Part shown: positions 51,282 through 60,197 of the stretch, piece after piece
Layout: each line of letters starts with the position of its first letter
How positions within the stretch are numbered: the first letter of the stretch is position 1
Source of the DNA: Coxiellaceae bacterium
GTDB lineage: Bacteria; Pseudomonadota; Gammaproteobacteria; Comchoanobacterales; Comchoanobacteraceae
Length of the DNA: 64,000 bases
Direction of reading: 5' to 3'
NCBI GenBank assembly: GCA_902603055.1
Contig: CACKTD010000001.1
Span: 248,001-312,000 of the forward strand
Program-made: the position numbers and the translations under genes
The notes under the pieces: generated by a model
Told to the model about the DNA's origin: nothing
The model's database searches: none
What the model saw: only the letters and a program-made list of their open reading frames with translations

Positions 51282-52400
51282 ATGAAGATAGGGGTATTGA
51301 AGGAAATAAAGTCGGACGAGTACCGTGTAGGCATGACACCTGATGCTGTACGTGAATGTTGTGATAATGGTCATGAAGTATTTGTTGAAACAAATGCAGG
51401 CATGGGTGTTGGGCTCGATGATGCACAATATCAAGAGTCTGGTGCTACTATCCTTAAAACACCGCAAGACATTTTTGATTTATCAGAGTTAATCATTAAG
51501 GTTAAAGAGCCTCAGCCAAAAGAATGTAAGGCGCTCACTGCAAAACATACACTTTTTACTTATTTACATCTTGCCGCAGATTCTAAGCAAGCAGAATTAT
51601 TACAAAAATCAGGCTGTACAGCCATTGCTTATGAAACGGTTACTGATCGTAATGGTGGATTGCCTCTATTGGCTCCAATGAGCCAGGTTGCGGGACGTTT
51701 CAGTGTTCAAGCAGGCGCTCACCATCTTGAAAAACCACAAGGTGGACGAGGTGTTCTTTTAGGCGGTGTTCCTGGTGTTGCTAAAGCGAATGTCGTAATC
51801 CTAGGTGGTGGTGTTGTTGGAGAAAATGCTGCGAATATGGCTCTTGGCAAGGGTGCAAACGTATATATTGTCGACAAAAATATAGAGCGACTAGCAACGT
51901 TAAATGGTATCTACGGTGAGCGTTTAAATACAATATTTGCCAACAATGCGAATATTGATCGATTGATTAAAACTGCCGATCTTGTTATTGGTGCTGTTCT
52001 AATTCCTGGAGATAGTGCTCCAAAACTCATCAAAAAGGATGATTTGGCAAAGATGCAAAAGGGTGCCGTTTTAGTAGATGTAGCGATTGATCAAGGTGGT
52101 TGTTTTGAAACGTCCAAACCAACTACACACTCCAATCCAGCTTATGAAATAGATGGTGTCATTCATTACTGTGTTGCTAATATGCCTGGAGCTGTTGCAC
52201 GCTCATCCACCTATGCATTAAATAATGTCACATTGCCATTTATCATGAAGTTAGCCAATCAAGGTATACAAGCAGCCTGTTTAAATGATCCTCATCTTTT
52301 GATGGGTGTGAATGTATATAAGGGTGTAATCACGCACCCAGGGGTATCCAAAGCCTTGAATGCTAGTTATAATGATCCTAATAAATTATTTGCAGTGTAG
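51282..52400 (+). CDS. ald: Alanine dehydrogenase
   Basis: 372 residues. It is an NAD-dependent enzyme that interconverts alanine and pyruvate. The N-terminal substrate domain starts M-K-I-G-V-L-K-E-I-K and has R-V-G-M-T-P and V-K-V-K-E-P-type segments. The Rossmann domain shows I-L-G-G-G-V-V-G-E-N-A-A (about 170-181). The late H-Y-C-V-A-N-M-P-G-A-V segment is diagnostic. GAGGGA precedes the ATG. It lies just after the dotA genes and directly before an aminopeptidase, which fits use of host-derived peptides and amino acids as carbon sources. Confidence 0.95.
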   Translation: MKIGVLKEIKSDEYRVGMTPDAVRECCDNGHEVFVETNAGMGVGLDDAQYQESGATILKTPQDIFDLSELIIKVKEPQPKECKALTAKHTLFTYLHLAADSKQAELLQKSGCTAIAYETVTDRNGGLPLLAPMSQVAGRFSVQAGAHHLEKPQGGRGVLLGGVPGVAKANVVILGGGVVGENAANMALGKGANVYIVDKNIERLATLNGIYGERLNTIFANNANIDRLIKTADLVIGAVLIPGDSAPKLIKKDDLAKMQKGAVLVDVAIDQGGCFETSKPTTHSNPAYEIDGVIHYCVANMPGAVARSSTYALNNVTLPFIMKLANQGIQAACLNDPHLLMGVNVYKGVITHPGVSKALNASYNDPNKLFAV

Positions 52401-52406
52401 GTGCCT

Positions 52407-53744
52407 ATGATACAAATCCATCTAGTTTCAGGAGAAAATGTCGATCAATACTTAAAGGAAGATTGGCAGTCTAATCAAGCCAAACGTATTGATTTTTCGG
52501 GTAAGCCAAATGATATATTGGTATTAATAAATCCAGATGGAGAGATTGATAGTGTACTTTATGGCTATGAAGACGCTCCTCATTTAAGATGGAATGTTGC
52601 TGCATTATGTAAAAAATTACCGCCTGGAGTATATCAGTTTGATGCAGAAGCCTTATCGCCTGAAAGTGTATTCCAAATACATCTTGCATGGCACTTAGAG
52701 CAATATAAGTTTGATCGTTATCTGACCCAGGTTAAAACAAAAGTATTATTAGAAAATCACCCTAGTGTTGATCAAGAACGATTAAATGCGATGGTTAAAT
52801 CTGTCACATGGGCTCGAGATCTAATCAATACACCTGCTGAAGATATGGGTCCTGAAGAATTAGCTCAGCAGTTTATTGATTTAGCACAAACCTTTAATGT
52901 TGATGTTGAGACGGTGGTGGGAGATGCACTTTTAGATGAAGGCTATCCACTTGTTCATGCAGTTGGGCGAGCAAGCCAAAGAGCACCACGTGTGATTAGA
53001 ATGTCTTGGGGTGAAAGTGATCATCCTAAATTGACGTTGATTGGAAAGGGGGTATGTTTTGATACAGGTGGACTGAATTTAAAGCCTGGTGTCGGTATGC
53101 GTCGTATGAAGAAAGATATGGCAGGTGCAGCGCACGTTATCGCATTAGCTAATTTAGTCATGACTCTGGATTTACCCATCCAATTAGAGCTTTTTGTACC
53201 CATTGTGGATAATAACATTGGTTCTAAATCTTATCGACCTGGAGATATTTTCATAGCTAGAAATGGTAAGAGTGTAGAAATCGATAATACCGATGCTGAA
53301 GGCCGTTTGATTTTAGCCGATGTCTTGGTTGCAGCATGTGAGTCAGGATCTGATCTGATTATTGATTTTGCCACATTAACAGGTAATAGAGCCTTAGGAA
53401 TTGTGGGTTCGTGCTTTTCTAGAAATGTAACCATGACTCGTAATATTCAAGACGTTGGTCATGGTGTTCATGATCCTGTTTGGAGTATGCCATTGGTTGA
53501 AGAGTATTGTGACTTATACAAAGGACCAATCAGTGATCTAGTCAATGTTGTACACACGCCTGTTGATTGTGGGACTGCAGTTGCTGCAGCATTTTTAGAC
53601 CATTTTGTGGATCGTCAAACGGATTGGATTCATTGCGATATTTTAGGCCAAAACAACTTTGCACTCCCAGGTAAACCAAAGGGTGGTGATGTTTTTGGTA
53701 TTCGTGCAATTTTTGAATTTCTAGAGCAACACTGGAATAAATAG
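52407..53744 (+). CDS. Leucyl aminopeptidase family (M17) protein
   Basis: About 445 residues. It is a zinc or manganese metalloaminopeptidase of family M17. The metal and active-site motifs are [22 protein letters not shown] and [12 protein letters not shown]. The N-terminal macro-like domain is short compared with PepA (about 500), so PepB-like naming is possible. The start is uncertain: ATG 52407 or an in-frame GTG at 52401 directly after the ald stop. It is very likely co-transcribed with ald. Its stop codon abuts the 3' CCA of the tRNA gene on the other strand. Confidence 0.93.
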   Translation: MIQIHLVSGENVDQYLKEDWQSNQAKRIDFSGKPNDILVLINPDGEIDSVLYGYEDAPHLRWNVAALCKKLPPGVYQFDAEALSPESVFQIHLAWHLEQYKFDRYLTQVKTKVLLENHPSVDQERLNAMVKSVTWARDLINTPAEDMGPEELAQQFIDLAQTFNVDVETVVGDALLDEGYPLVHAVGRASQRAPRVIRMSWGESDHPKLTLIGKGVCFDTGGLNLKPGVGMRRMKKDMAGAAHVIALANLVMTLDLPIQLELFVPIVDNNIGSKSYRPGDIFIARNGKSVEIDNTDAEGRLILADVLVAACESGSDLIIDFATLTGNRALGIVGSCFSRNVTMTRNIQDVGHGVHDPVWSMPLVEEYCDLYKGPISDLVNVVHTPVDCGTAVAAAFLDHFVDRQTDWIHCDILGQNNFALPGKPKGGDVFGIRAIFEFLEQHWNK

Positions 53745-53821
53745 TGGCACGCCCGGAGAGATTCGAACTCCCGACCGCCTGGTTCGAAGCCAGGTACTCT
53801 ATCCAACTGAGCTACGGGCGC
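53745..53821 (-). tRNA. tRNA-Arg (anticodon UCG)
   Basis: A 77-base cloverleaf including encoded CCA. The acceptor stem is GCGCCCG with CGGGCGT (G-U at the end), the D arm contains AGCTCAGTTGGATAGAGT, the anticodon stem CCTGG/CCAGG encloses CTTCGAA (anticodon TCG), and the T arm has GTTCGAATC. It reads CGA codons. It lies tail to tail with the aminopeptidase gene with no gap. Confidence 0.95.
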
Positions 53822-53869
53822 AATAAGGTTATCCTAATCAAATTTTAAGCATAAATAAAGCGTTGATAT

Positions 53870-54208
53870 TTATTCGTCAGCTGGATTTTGATCTAAATAC
53901 TGTTTCTTATCTTTCTTTTTCGCCCATTCATCAGCGTCTGCAGGTGGTGTCTTTTTGTGGTCAATCATTGGCCATTGTGTAGATAAGTCAGCATTAATTT
54001 GGATATATTCTTTTAAGTTGTGAGGTACATCATCTTCAGCATAAATAGCTTCAACAGGACAAGAAGGAACGCATAAATTACAATCAATACATTCTTCAGG
54101 ATCAATTACTAGAAAGTTTTTGCCTTCTCTGAAGCAATCAACAGGACAAACCTCAACACAATCCATATATTTGCATTTAATACACGATTCAGTAACAACA
54201 TAGGTCAT
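53870..54208 (-). CDS. fdxA: FdxA, seven-iron (3Fe-4S/4Fe-4S) ferredoxin
   Basis: 112 residues. It is a small electron carrier. The N-terminal cysteines [17 protein letters not shown] and the second set [12 protein letters not shown] bind the two clusters, and an acidic C-terminal tail follows, as in the FdxA family. I start at M-T-Y-V-V-T-E (ATG 54208), the conserved family start, not at ATG 54214. A TATAAT box ends only two bases from the latter and eight from the former, so the mRNA is probably leaderless. It diverges from bolA. Confidence 0.95.
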   Translation of the reverse strand: MTYVVTESCIKCKYMDCVEVCPVDCFREGKNFLVIDPEECIDCNLCVPSCPVEAIYAEDDVPHNLKEYIQINADLSTQWPMIDHKKTPPADADEWAKKKDKKQYLDQNPADE

Positions 54209-54216
54209 AATCATTG

Positions 54217-54222
54217 ATTATA
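54217..54222 (-). promoter_or_regulatory. fdxA -10 box
   Basis: Consensus TATAAT on the minus strand, eight bases before the chosen ATG at 54208. No good -35 is visible. Confidence 0.5.
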
Positions 54223-54295
54223 TGGCAACCTTTGGTGTATTAAAAGTGATTTATTTAAATAGATAAAATCATTAATAATGTGTTAATATAAAAGG

Positions 54296-54529
54296 ATGAT
54301 AAGTAAAGAAATGATTTTAGAGTGGCTCAGCGAAAAATTGGTCGGAGCAAAGATTGTTGTTCAAGGCGATGATGGTGCACATTTTCATGCAAAGATAGAA
54401 TATAGTGGGTTTAAGGGCCTTACCAAGATAAAACAGCATCGAATAGTCTATGATGCGCTTGGAGAGCGTGTCGGTGGGCAGATACATGCATTGAGTTTAA
54501 CCACGTTAGTTCCAGTAGAGGAGATTTAA
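54296..54529 (+). CDS. BolA/IbaG-family protein
   Basis: 77 residues. It is a class II KH-like small protein that forms [2Fe-2S] complexes with monothiol glutaredoxins. V-V-Q-G-D-D-G-A-H-F-H-A-K-I and K-Q-H-R-I-V-Y-D-A-L-G are typical; the His in H-F-H and the later H-A-L are likely cluster ligands. The stop is directly followed by the grxD ATG, and the genomic pairing with GrxD fits the known protein partnership. An A/T-rich -10-like stretch (TATAAA, about 54287) stands just before the start. Confidence 0.92.
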   Translation: MISKEMILEWLSEKLVGAKIVVQGDDGAHFHAKIEYSGFKGLTKIKQHRIVYDALGERVGGQIHALSLTTLVPVEEI

Positions 54530-54835
54530 ATGGATATTAATGAAAAAATAACAGCTCAAATCAATCATGATGATGTTGTGTTGTATATGAAAGGTGATCC
54601 TACAATGCCGATGTGTGGTTTTTCTGCTCAGGTAGTACAGATTTTAGATCAATATGATATCGATTTTCAAAGTTATAACATACTCGCTGATGATGATTTA
54701 CGTCAGGGTTTAAAGTTGTATAGTGATTGGCCAACATTTCCTCAATTATATGTAAATGGTGAGCTAATAGGTGGATGCGATATAATATCAGAAATGCACG
54801 ACAGTGGTGAGCTTGCAACACTGCTTAAAGGTTAG
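54530..54835 (+). CDS. grxD: Monothiol glutaredoxin (Grx4/GrxD type)
   Basis: 101 residues. It carries and transfers [2Fe-2S] clusters. The active site is C-G-F-S at residues 29-32 after K-G-D-P-T-M-P-M, with later W-P-T-F-P-Q-L-Y-V-N-G and G-G-C-D-I for glutathione binding. GAGGAG lies before the ATG, which follows the bolA stop without a gap. The 3' end overlaps a small convergent gene by four bases. Confidence 0.96.
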   Translation: MDINEKITAQINHDDVVLYMKGDPTMPMCGFSAQVVQILDQYDIDFQSYNILADDDLRQGLKLYSDWPTFPQLYVNGELIGGCDIISEMHDSGELATLLKG

Positions 54836-55023
54836 TCCTCAGGCCATTCAATATTTTTTTGTTTACTAGTAGGGGGTATACTATTATCACGACGTTTAGA
54901 AATAGATTGGTGTTTGTCAATTTCCTTTCGTTGAGAACGAGTGGGTGCATTATCATTATCAAATTGTTGCATATATTGATCAATCGCACTTTTGAATTTT
55001 TTATTCATCTTTTTAAACCACAT
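54832..55023 (-). CDS. Small basic conserved-looking hypothetical protein
   Basis: 63 residues from ATG 55023 (AAGGA eight bases upstream). It starts M-W-F-K-K and is highly charged. The segment R-K-E-I-D-K-H-Q-S-I-S-K-R-R-D resembles a small gammaproteobacterial family I recall only vaguely, with a similar E-I-x-K-x-Q-x-I-x-x-x-R-D stretch. The last residues are polar and acidic. It is convergent with grxD and diverges from the flavoprotein gene. A plus-strand reading frame across the same DNA is less protein-like. Confidence 0.55.
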   Translation of the reverse strand: MWFKKMNKKFKSAIDQYMQQFDNDNAPTRSQRKEIDKHQSISKRRDNSIPPTSKQKNIEWPED

Positions 55024-55058
55024 GATAGTCATCCTTTTAATCATTATTTTAAAAGAAA

Positions 55059-55064
55059 TATACT
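55059..55064 (+). promoter_or_regulatory. -10 box of the flavoprotein fusion gene
   Basis: TATACT, nine bases before the ATG at 55074, with no Shine-Dalgarno between. The transcript is probably leaderless or nearly so. Confidence 0.45.
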
Positions 55065-55073
55065 AAAGATACA

Positions 55074-58000
55074 ATGGCAATATTAAAAGACAATTATTCA
55101 AAATTCGTCAGCTGTGCTGAAAAACTCAATACACATGAGGCATTAATGCATGTGGATCATGCATTTATTCAGTTTTTAAAGCGTGAGTCTCAAGAGTTAT
55201 CCACCAAGATCCAACAACAGCGTGAGCATAAGCATTACTTAAACCAGCAGGATATCATTGATATTAGTATTCATCTAGAAACATTTTTAGTTGATTTTTT
55301 TGATATAAAGTCAAAATATCATGAGTTACAGTCCAATTGGAACGAGTTGAGTGTTTTACGTTACCTGTATCAACATGTGCAAAAAGGTGTTCGACATCAA
55401 TTTGGGCGTTTAGACCATACTGTTGAAAAACCAAAAGACAAGGTACTACAAAAATTTTTAGACGATACTGATGCCGCTGAACTTGCATTGGCAAATTATG
55501 CACAGTCACACCCTGAGGACAGTGAACGGATTCAGGCAGTTCTCTTATGGGCAAAACAACAGGGTTTTAAGTGGTTGTGTTTACGTTTTCCTGAAAAACG
55601 TGATCCGATGACCAGTGTGGATTATGAGGTAGATGATAAAAAACAAATGATCGGGAAACCAGAAATTCACCGTGATGGGTTTGATCATAACTTGTCTTAC
55701 ATTTCTGCGCGTGAGGCCTTTCATGAATCGCAGTATTGTATTTATTGTCATAAATCAAATACTGATTTTTGTAGACAAGGCTTTCCTGTGAAAAAAGGCC
55801 TACCAGAAATCAAAAAAGACGTCCATGAAGTTGATTTAACTGGATGTCCCTTGGATGAGAAAATTTCAGAAATGAACTGGTTACAACAAGTAGGGCACCC
55901 ATTGGCAGCTTTTGCAGTTATTTTGTGTGATAATCCAATGGCGCCTGCTACTGGGCATCGAATATGCAATGATTGTATTAAAGCCTGTGTGTATCAAAAG
56001 CAGACACCTGTGGATGTTCCCAAAATTGAGAGTCATGTTTTAAAAGAAGTCCTATCACTTTCTTGGGGTGTGGAAATTTATAATCTATTGGTAAAGTGGA
56101 ACCCACTACGAATACGCCAATGGGTACAACAGCCTGATCGCTCTGAAAGTGTTTTGGTCATGGGTATGGGGCCTGCGGGTTTTACGATGGCACATCATCT
56201 ACGTATGGAAGGCTTTCAAGTAGTTGGTATGGATGGTATGGCCATGTCTTTATTGCCAAAAAAATGGATTGATAAACCCATTGAAAACTATCAGTCAATT
56301 TATGAAGCTGGTGAAAAAAGACCGTTCAGAGGGTTTGGTGGTGTTAGTGAGTATGGTATTACAGCGCGTTGGGATAAAAATTTTCTAAAACTCATTCAAC
56401 TTTCATTATTAAGGCGAAATGTGCATTTACTTGGTGGTGTGCGTTTTGGTGGAACCATAAATTTTGATGATGCTTGGTCATGGGGCTTTAACCATTTTAC
56501 AATTGCGGTGGGAGCAGGGTTACCCAAAGCTCTAGATATTCCAAATAGTATGGCGACAGGCATGCGACAAGCGAATGATTTTTTAATGAGCCTACACTTA
56601 GGTGCATACCATCATTCATCTGAACTTGAAATCCGTCTACCAGCCGTCGTCATTGGGAGTGGGCTCACTGCTGTCGATACAGCAACAGAGCTACAAGCGT
56701 ATTATATCCGACAAGTGACTCGCTGTTATGACTATTATCAAATGTTGAAGGAAAAAAACCAAATAAACTCTGTAAAGCAGTCGTTATCAGCCAAACAATG
56801 GGCTGCATTAATGACTTTTGTAGAACATGGCTCTCAAATAAAACAGTGTCGTATTGAGGCTCAGAAAAAAAATAGTGATCCTAACTTCGCGCCACTTATT
56901 CGATCTTGGGGTGGTGTGACTATCATATATCGTCGATCCCTAGTCGAGTCTCCTGCATATCGTTTAAATCATGAGGAAGTTGATTTTGCATTCAAGCAAG
57001 GAGTGCAATATTTAGAATATACAACACCAAAAAAGGTACTTTTAGATGAAGATGAGCATGTTTGCGGTATTGAGGTGACAGACCAAAATGGTGATCCTCA
57101 GATTTTGGAAGCAGGCGCAATCCTTGCAGCCACGGGTGCTTATCCGAATATTGCATATGGGTTTGAGCATCGTGATGTATTGGAAAAAAATGGTCGATAT
57201 TATCAAGGTTTTTATTGGAAGAATCATCAACTGATCAAAGCAGATTCTGGATTACATTGTAAAGATAAGCCCATAGCGCCACTTACAAATTATAATCAAG
57301 ATGGTCATAGGGTATCATTTATTGGTGATGGTCAACCTGCTTTCCATGGGAGTGTAGTTAAAGCGATTGCATCAGCAGCACAGGCATATACTCAAATTGT
57401 TGATGTGATTGATGATGAAAAGCCAAGCGGTCATTTAGATTTAAATAAATTACACGCTGATTTTAAACAAGTCTTGATCAGCGAAAAGAAAATTGGACAG
57501 TGGTATCAAACCGTTATAAAAGCACCACTGATTGCGCGAAAGTGGAGGCCAGGACACTTTGTGCGTATGGAGTTTGATGATTGTAATGAGCCATTAACTG
57601 TTTACCCCTATGCTGCTGACGAAAGCTGTATCTATATTTATGGGTTACATCCAATTGAAGGAAAGTCCTTTAAATTAATGGGGCCATCAGGTGTGCATCT
57701 TTTTGAACCTAAAGAGAAAGGCGCTATCTTATTATATATTGATGAAGAGGGTGTTGGTGCAGGTTATAGTTTTGCCAAATCGTTAATTGAAAAGCATCAT
57801 GAAGTGACTATTTTAACTAATCAAGCCAGCTTTCCCATCTTAAAAGAAATACCAGGTGTTCAGTTAGAAACCTCTTCAAGACAATTATTGAAACACCATT
57901 ATTCGCACGTCTGGGTATTGGCAAAGCCTGAGGGTGTTGAGGTGATTCAAAGCATGAAAAAAGATGGTTACTTTATGGACACAACAGATTTTGTTGCAGC

Positions 58001-58226
58001 GACCTATGGTCCAATGCAATGCATGTTAAAAGGAGTATGCGCTCAGTGTTTACAATGGCAAATTGATCCAATGACACATCGACGAACAAAAGCAGTGTAT
58101 GCATGCTCTTGGCAACACCAGCCGATGGATATTGTTGCATGGGATCACGCACAACAACGAAGAAAAGTTAATCCAGTCTTGAAAACCATGTCACAAATGT
58201 GGTTAAACTATCCTAAGGAAACTTAA
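55074..58226 (+). CDS. Large iron-sulfur flavoprotein: GltD/NfnB-like oxidoreductase fused to a PyrK/NfnA-like reductase
   Basis: 1050 residues. Residues 1-210 are a helical N-terminal extension I do not recognise. At about 220-330 cysteines typical of the GltD-type Fe-S domain follow (C-I-Y-C-H-K-S, C-P-L-D-E-K-I, C-N-D-C-I-K-A-C). A first Rossmann fold (G-M-G-P-A-G-F) and a second (G-S-G-L-T-A-V-D-T-A) bind FAD and NAD(P). The C-terminal ~260 residues resemble the ferredoxin-NADP reductase fold of PyrK/NfnA, ending with cysteines C-M-L-K-G-V-C-A-Q-C and a fourth in V-Y-A-C-S-W. Both halves of an Nfn-like electron-transfer enzyme thus seem joined. The cellular partner is unknown. dedA follows without a gap. 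Confidence 0.78.
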   Translation: MAILKDNYSKFVSCAEKLNTHEALMHVDHAFIQFLKRESQELSTKIQQQREHKHYLNQQDIIDISIHLETFLVDFFDIKSKYHELQSNWNELSVLRYLYQHVQKGVRHQFGRLDHTVEKPKDKVLQKFLDDTDAAELALANYAQSHPEDSERIQAVLLWAKQQGFKWLCLRFPEKRDPMTSVDYEVDDKKQMIGKPEIHRDGFDHNLSYISAREAFHESQYCIYCHKSNTDFCRQGFPVKKGLPEIKKDVHEVDLTGCPLDEKISEMNWLQQVGHPLAAFAVILCDNPMAPATGHRICNDCIKACVYQKQTPVDVPKIESHVLKEVLSLSWGVEIYNLLVKWNPLRIRQWVQQPDRSESVLVMGMGPAGFTMAHHLRMEGFQVVGMDGMAMSLLPKKWIDKPIENYQSIYEAGEKRPFRGFGGVSEYGITARWDKNFLKLIQLSLLRRNVHLLGGVRFGGTINFDDAWSWGFNHFTIAVGAGLPKALDIPNSMATGMRQANDFLMSLHLGAYHHSSELEIRLPAVVIGSGLTAVDTATELQAYYIRQVTRCYDYYQMLKEKNQINSVKQSLSAKQWAALMTFVEHGSQIKQCRIEAQKKNSDPNFAPLIRSWGGVTIIYRRSLVESPAYRLNHEEVDFAFKQGVQYLEYTTPKKVLLDEDEHVCGIEVTDQNGDPQILEAGAILAATGAYPNIAYGFEHRDVLEKNGRYYQGFYWKNHQLIKADSGLHCKDKPIAPLTNYNQDGHRVSFIGDGQPAFHGSVVKAIASAAQAYTQIVDVIDDEKPSGHLDLNKLHADFKQVLISEKKIGQWYQTVIKAPLIARKWRPGHFVRMEFDDCNEPLTVYPYAADESCIYIYGLHPIEGKSFKLMGPSGVHLFEPKEKGAILLYIDEEGVGAGYSFAKSLIEKHHEVTILTNQASFPILKEIPGVQLETSSRQLLKHHYSHVWVLAKPEGVEVIQSMKKDGYFMDTTDFVAATYGPMQCMLKGVCAQCLQWQIDPMTHRRTKAVYACSWQHQPMDIVAWDHAQQRRKVNPVLKTMSQMWLNYPKET

Positions 58227-58859
58227 ATGGAATATTTGTTACATCTCGATTATTATCTACTATCACTTATACCTAAGATTGGATCAGGTATCTATTTATT
58301 ATTATTCCTTGTCATTTTCCTTGAATCAGCCTGTATTTTAACCCCATTTTTACCTGGTGATGGTTTATTGTTTGCACTTGGTTTGCTGATTGCTAAAAAT
58401 ATGCTCAGTGCAACCATTTTGATCCCATTAGTATTTTTATCTACAGTCGCAGGATATACCCTCAATTATTTTTTAGGCACATTGTGTAGTAAGAAAATAC
58501 TACCCTGGTTACAACGATGGGATCTAGAAAAGCATTATGAAAATACACGAAAACATTTTCATGAAAATGGTACGAATTCACTTTTACTGGGTCGTTTTAT
58601 TCCAATATTTAGAACATTTTTACCTTTTGTGAGCGGTGTTTTCAATATTACATTTAGTCGATTTATGATCGCAAACCTTTTAGGAGCCACGATTTGGTTG
58701 ACGGTTTTATTTACTTTTGGCTGGATTGTGGGCAAAATTCCGATGCTTGAATCCTTCGGGGCAACATTCATTATTCTCATCATGATCATTAGTATGTCTC
58801 CCATGACCATTGGGATTATTAAACATTTTATAAGACGCGTAAAATGGTCACCATCGTAG
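58227..58859 (+). CDS. DedA-family membrane protein
   Basis: 210 residues with about five hydrophobic segments. DedA proteins include undecaprenyl-phosphate and phospholipid flippases or transporters. F-L-E-S-A-C-I-L-T-P-F-L-P-G-D and the G-R-F-I-P-I-F-R-T-F-L-P-F-V-S-G motif are the family signatures. The ATG follows the flavoprotein stop with no gap, and the gpsA start lies inside its 3' end (16-base overlap). The three genes are co-transcribed. Confidence 0.93.
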   Translation: MEYLLHLDYYLLSLIPKIGSGIYLLLFLVIFLESACILTPFLPGDGLLFALGLLIAKNMLSATILIPLVFLSTVAGYTLNYFLGTLCSKKILPWLQRWDLEKHYENTRKHFHENGTNSLLLGRFIPIFRTFLPFVSGVFNITFSRFMIANLLGATIWLTVLFTFGWIVGKIPMLESFGATFIILIMIISMSPMTIGIIKHFIRRVKWSPS

Positions 58860-59752
58860 GCGGTGGGCAATGGGGACAGGCATTAGGACAATTGATTCAA
58901 AAGTCTCATCCTATTTCTTTTTTGCTTCGTAATGCCAATCATCCGCACATAGCACCAAAACTTATTACTAACCAGTGGAAGGCAGATTCGATATTGCTTT
59001 ATGCAGCACCTGCCAAAGTGTTTCCACAAGTGATAATGCCAGTTTTAAAATCTCCTCCTGAAATGATCATCATTACTTCAAAAGGATTATTTGAATATGA
59101 CCATCAAATTTGGTTTTATGATGACTGGTTGCGTGCACATAATTACATGGGTGAGGTTGTTTTTTTATCAGGACCTTCTTTTGCAGGAGAGGTAAAGTCG
59201 GGTGCTCCAACTGTAGTAAATGTTTGTTGTCAAAATATAGACACCACATTAACGGTTATGAATCTTTTTAAGGGTTCAAATTTATTGTGTCGCCAATTAA
59301 AGGATGTGAAAGGCATTCAATTGATGGGAGTCTTTAAGAATATTCTTGCCATATTAATCGGTTGGCTTTCTGCAAAACAATGTAGTTCAAATAGCTTATC
59401 TGCTGTCATGGTGCAGATGATTCATGAAATGATGAGGCTGATTGAAAGTCTTGGTGGTCATGCAGATACTGTCTATGAGTATGCTGGAATAGGGGATGTG
59501 ATATTAACCGCTTCAAGCAATCAATCTAGGAATTTCCGGTTTGGTCAATTAATTGCTAATGGTCTATCCGTAGCTGATGCCAAAGACGCCATTGGTGAAG
59601 TCGTCGAAGGTGAATCATCATTAAACACGTTAACGCAATTACTTAAGCAGCATGCTTTAAGCTCTAAGCTTGCATCTACGACCCATGAACTCCTTTCTAA
59701 TAATATGAGCTTAGATGAGAGCTTCAAGCTTATTTTTAGTGATTATAATTAA
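58844..59752 (+). CDS. gpsA: GpsA, NAD(P)-dependent glycerol-3-phosphate dehydrogenase
   Basis: 302 residues, somewhat shorter than usual (about 330). It makes sn-glycerol-3-phosphate for phospholipids. The N-terminus is V-G-G-G-Q-W-G-Q-A-L-G, followed by T-S-K-G-L, L-S-G-P-S-F-A-G-E-V, V-F-K-N-I-L-A-I (with the catalytic Lys) and A-G-I-G-D-V-I-L-T. The R-N-F-R-F-G stretch is also typical. It overlaps dedA upstream, and its 3' end overlaps convergent trmL by 17 bases. Confidence 0.95.
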   Translation: MVTIVGGGQWGQALGQLIQKSHPISFLLRNANHPHIAPKLITNQWKADSILLYAAPAKVFPQVIMPVLKSPPEMIIITSKGLFEYDHQIWFYDDWLRAHNYMGEVVFLSGPSFAGEVKSGAPTVVNVCCQNIDTTLTVMNLFKGSNLLCRQLKDVKGIQLMGVFKNILAILIGWLSAKQCSSNSLSAVMVQMIHEMMRLIESLGGHADTVYEYAGIGDVILTASSNQSRNFRFGQLIANGLSVADAKDAIGEVVEGESSLNTLTQLLKQHALSSKLASTTHELLSNNMSLDESFKLIFSDYN

Positions 59753-60197
59753 ACGCTTGTTGGCGTAATGCCTCAAATAAACCAATTGCAACAGTGTTTG
59801 AAAGATTAAGACTGCGTTGATTTTTTGACATGGGAATGCGTACACAGGTGCTTTGTTCGTGATTGCGAACTGATAATGGTAACCCACGAGTCTCAGGACC
59901 AAAAATTAAAATACTGGGCTTTGAATATGATGGAGTATGATATGCAATATTCCCATGTGTTGAAAAGCTAAAAAAGCTATGGCCTTTCCGAGATGCTATC
60001 CATGAATCAAAAGAAGCGTAAATCGTTAAATTTGCAGTATCATGGTAATCTAATCCAGCTCTTTTTAATTGTTTATCATCAATTTTGAATCCGAGTGGTT
60101 CGATTAATGAAAGTTTTGTATCAGTATTAGCACAGAGCCTGATAATATTCCCAGTATTAGGTGGTATCTCAGGCTCATAAAGAACAATTTCATTCAT
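59736..60197 (-). CDS. trmL: TrmL, tRNA (cytidine/uridine-34 2'-O)-methyltransferase
   Basis: 153 residues. It is a SPOUT methyltransferase acting on the wobble base of tRNA-Leu. Motifs are E-I-P-P-N-T-G-N-I-I-R-L, F-G-P-E-T-R-G-L-P and the knotted C-terminal I-P-M-x-K-N-Q-R-S-L-N-L-S-N-T-V. The start overlaps the end of mlaA by eight bases, so it is co-translated with it. Confidence 0.95.
   Translation of the reverse strand: MNEIVLYEPEIPPNTGNIIRLCANTDTKLSLIEPLGFKIDDKQLKRAGLDYHDTANLTIYASFDSWIASRKGHSFFSFSTHGNIAYHTPSYSKPSILIFGPETRGLPLSVRNHEQSTCVRIPMSKNQRSLNLSNTVAIGLFEALRQQAFNYNH

Noticed and set aside
54859..55086. 75-codon plus-strand frame opposite the small basic protein gene
   Set aside because: It overlaps the start of the flavoprotein gene and lacks a ribosome site. 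The minus-strand frame has a better start and a family-like motif.
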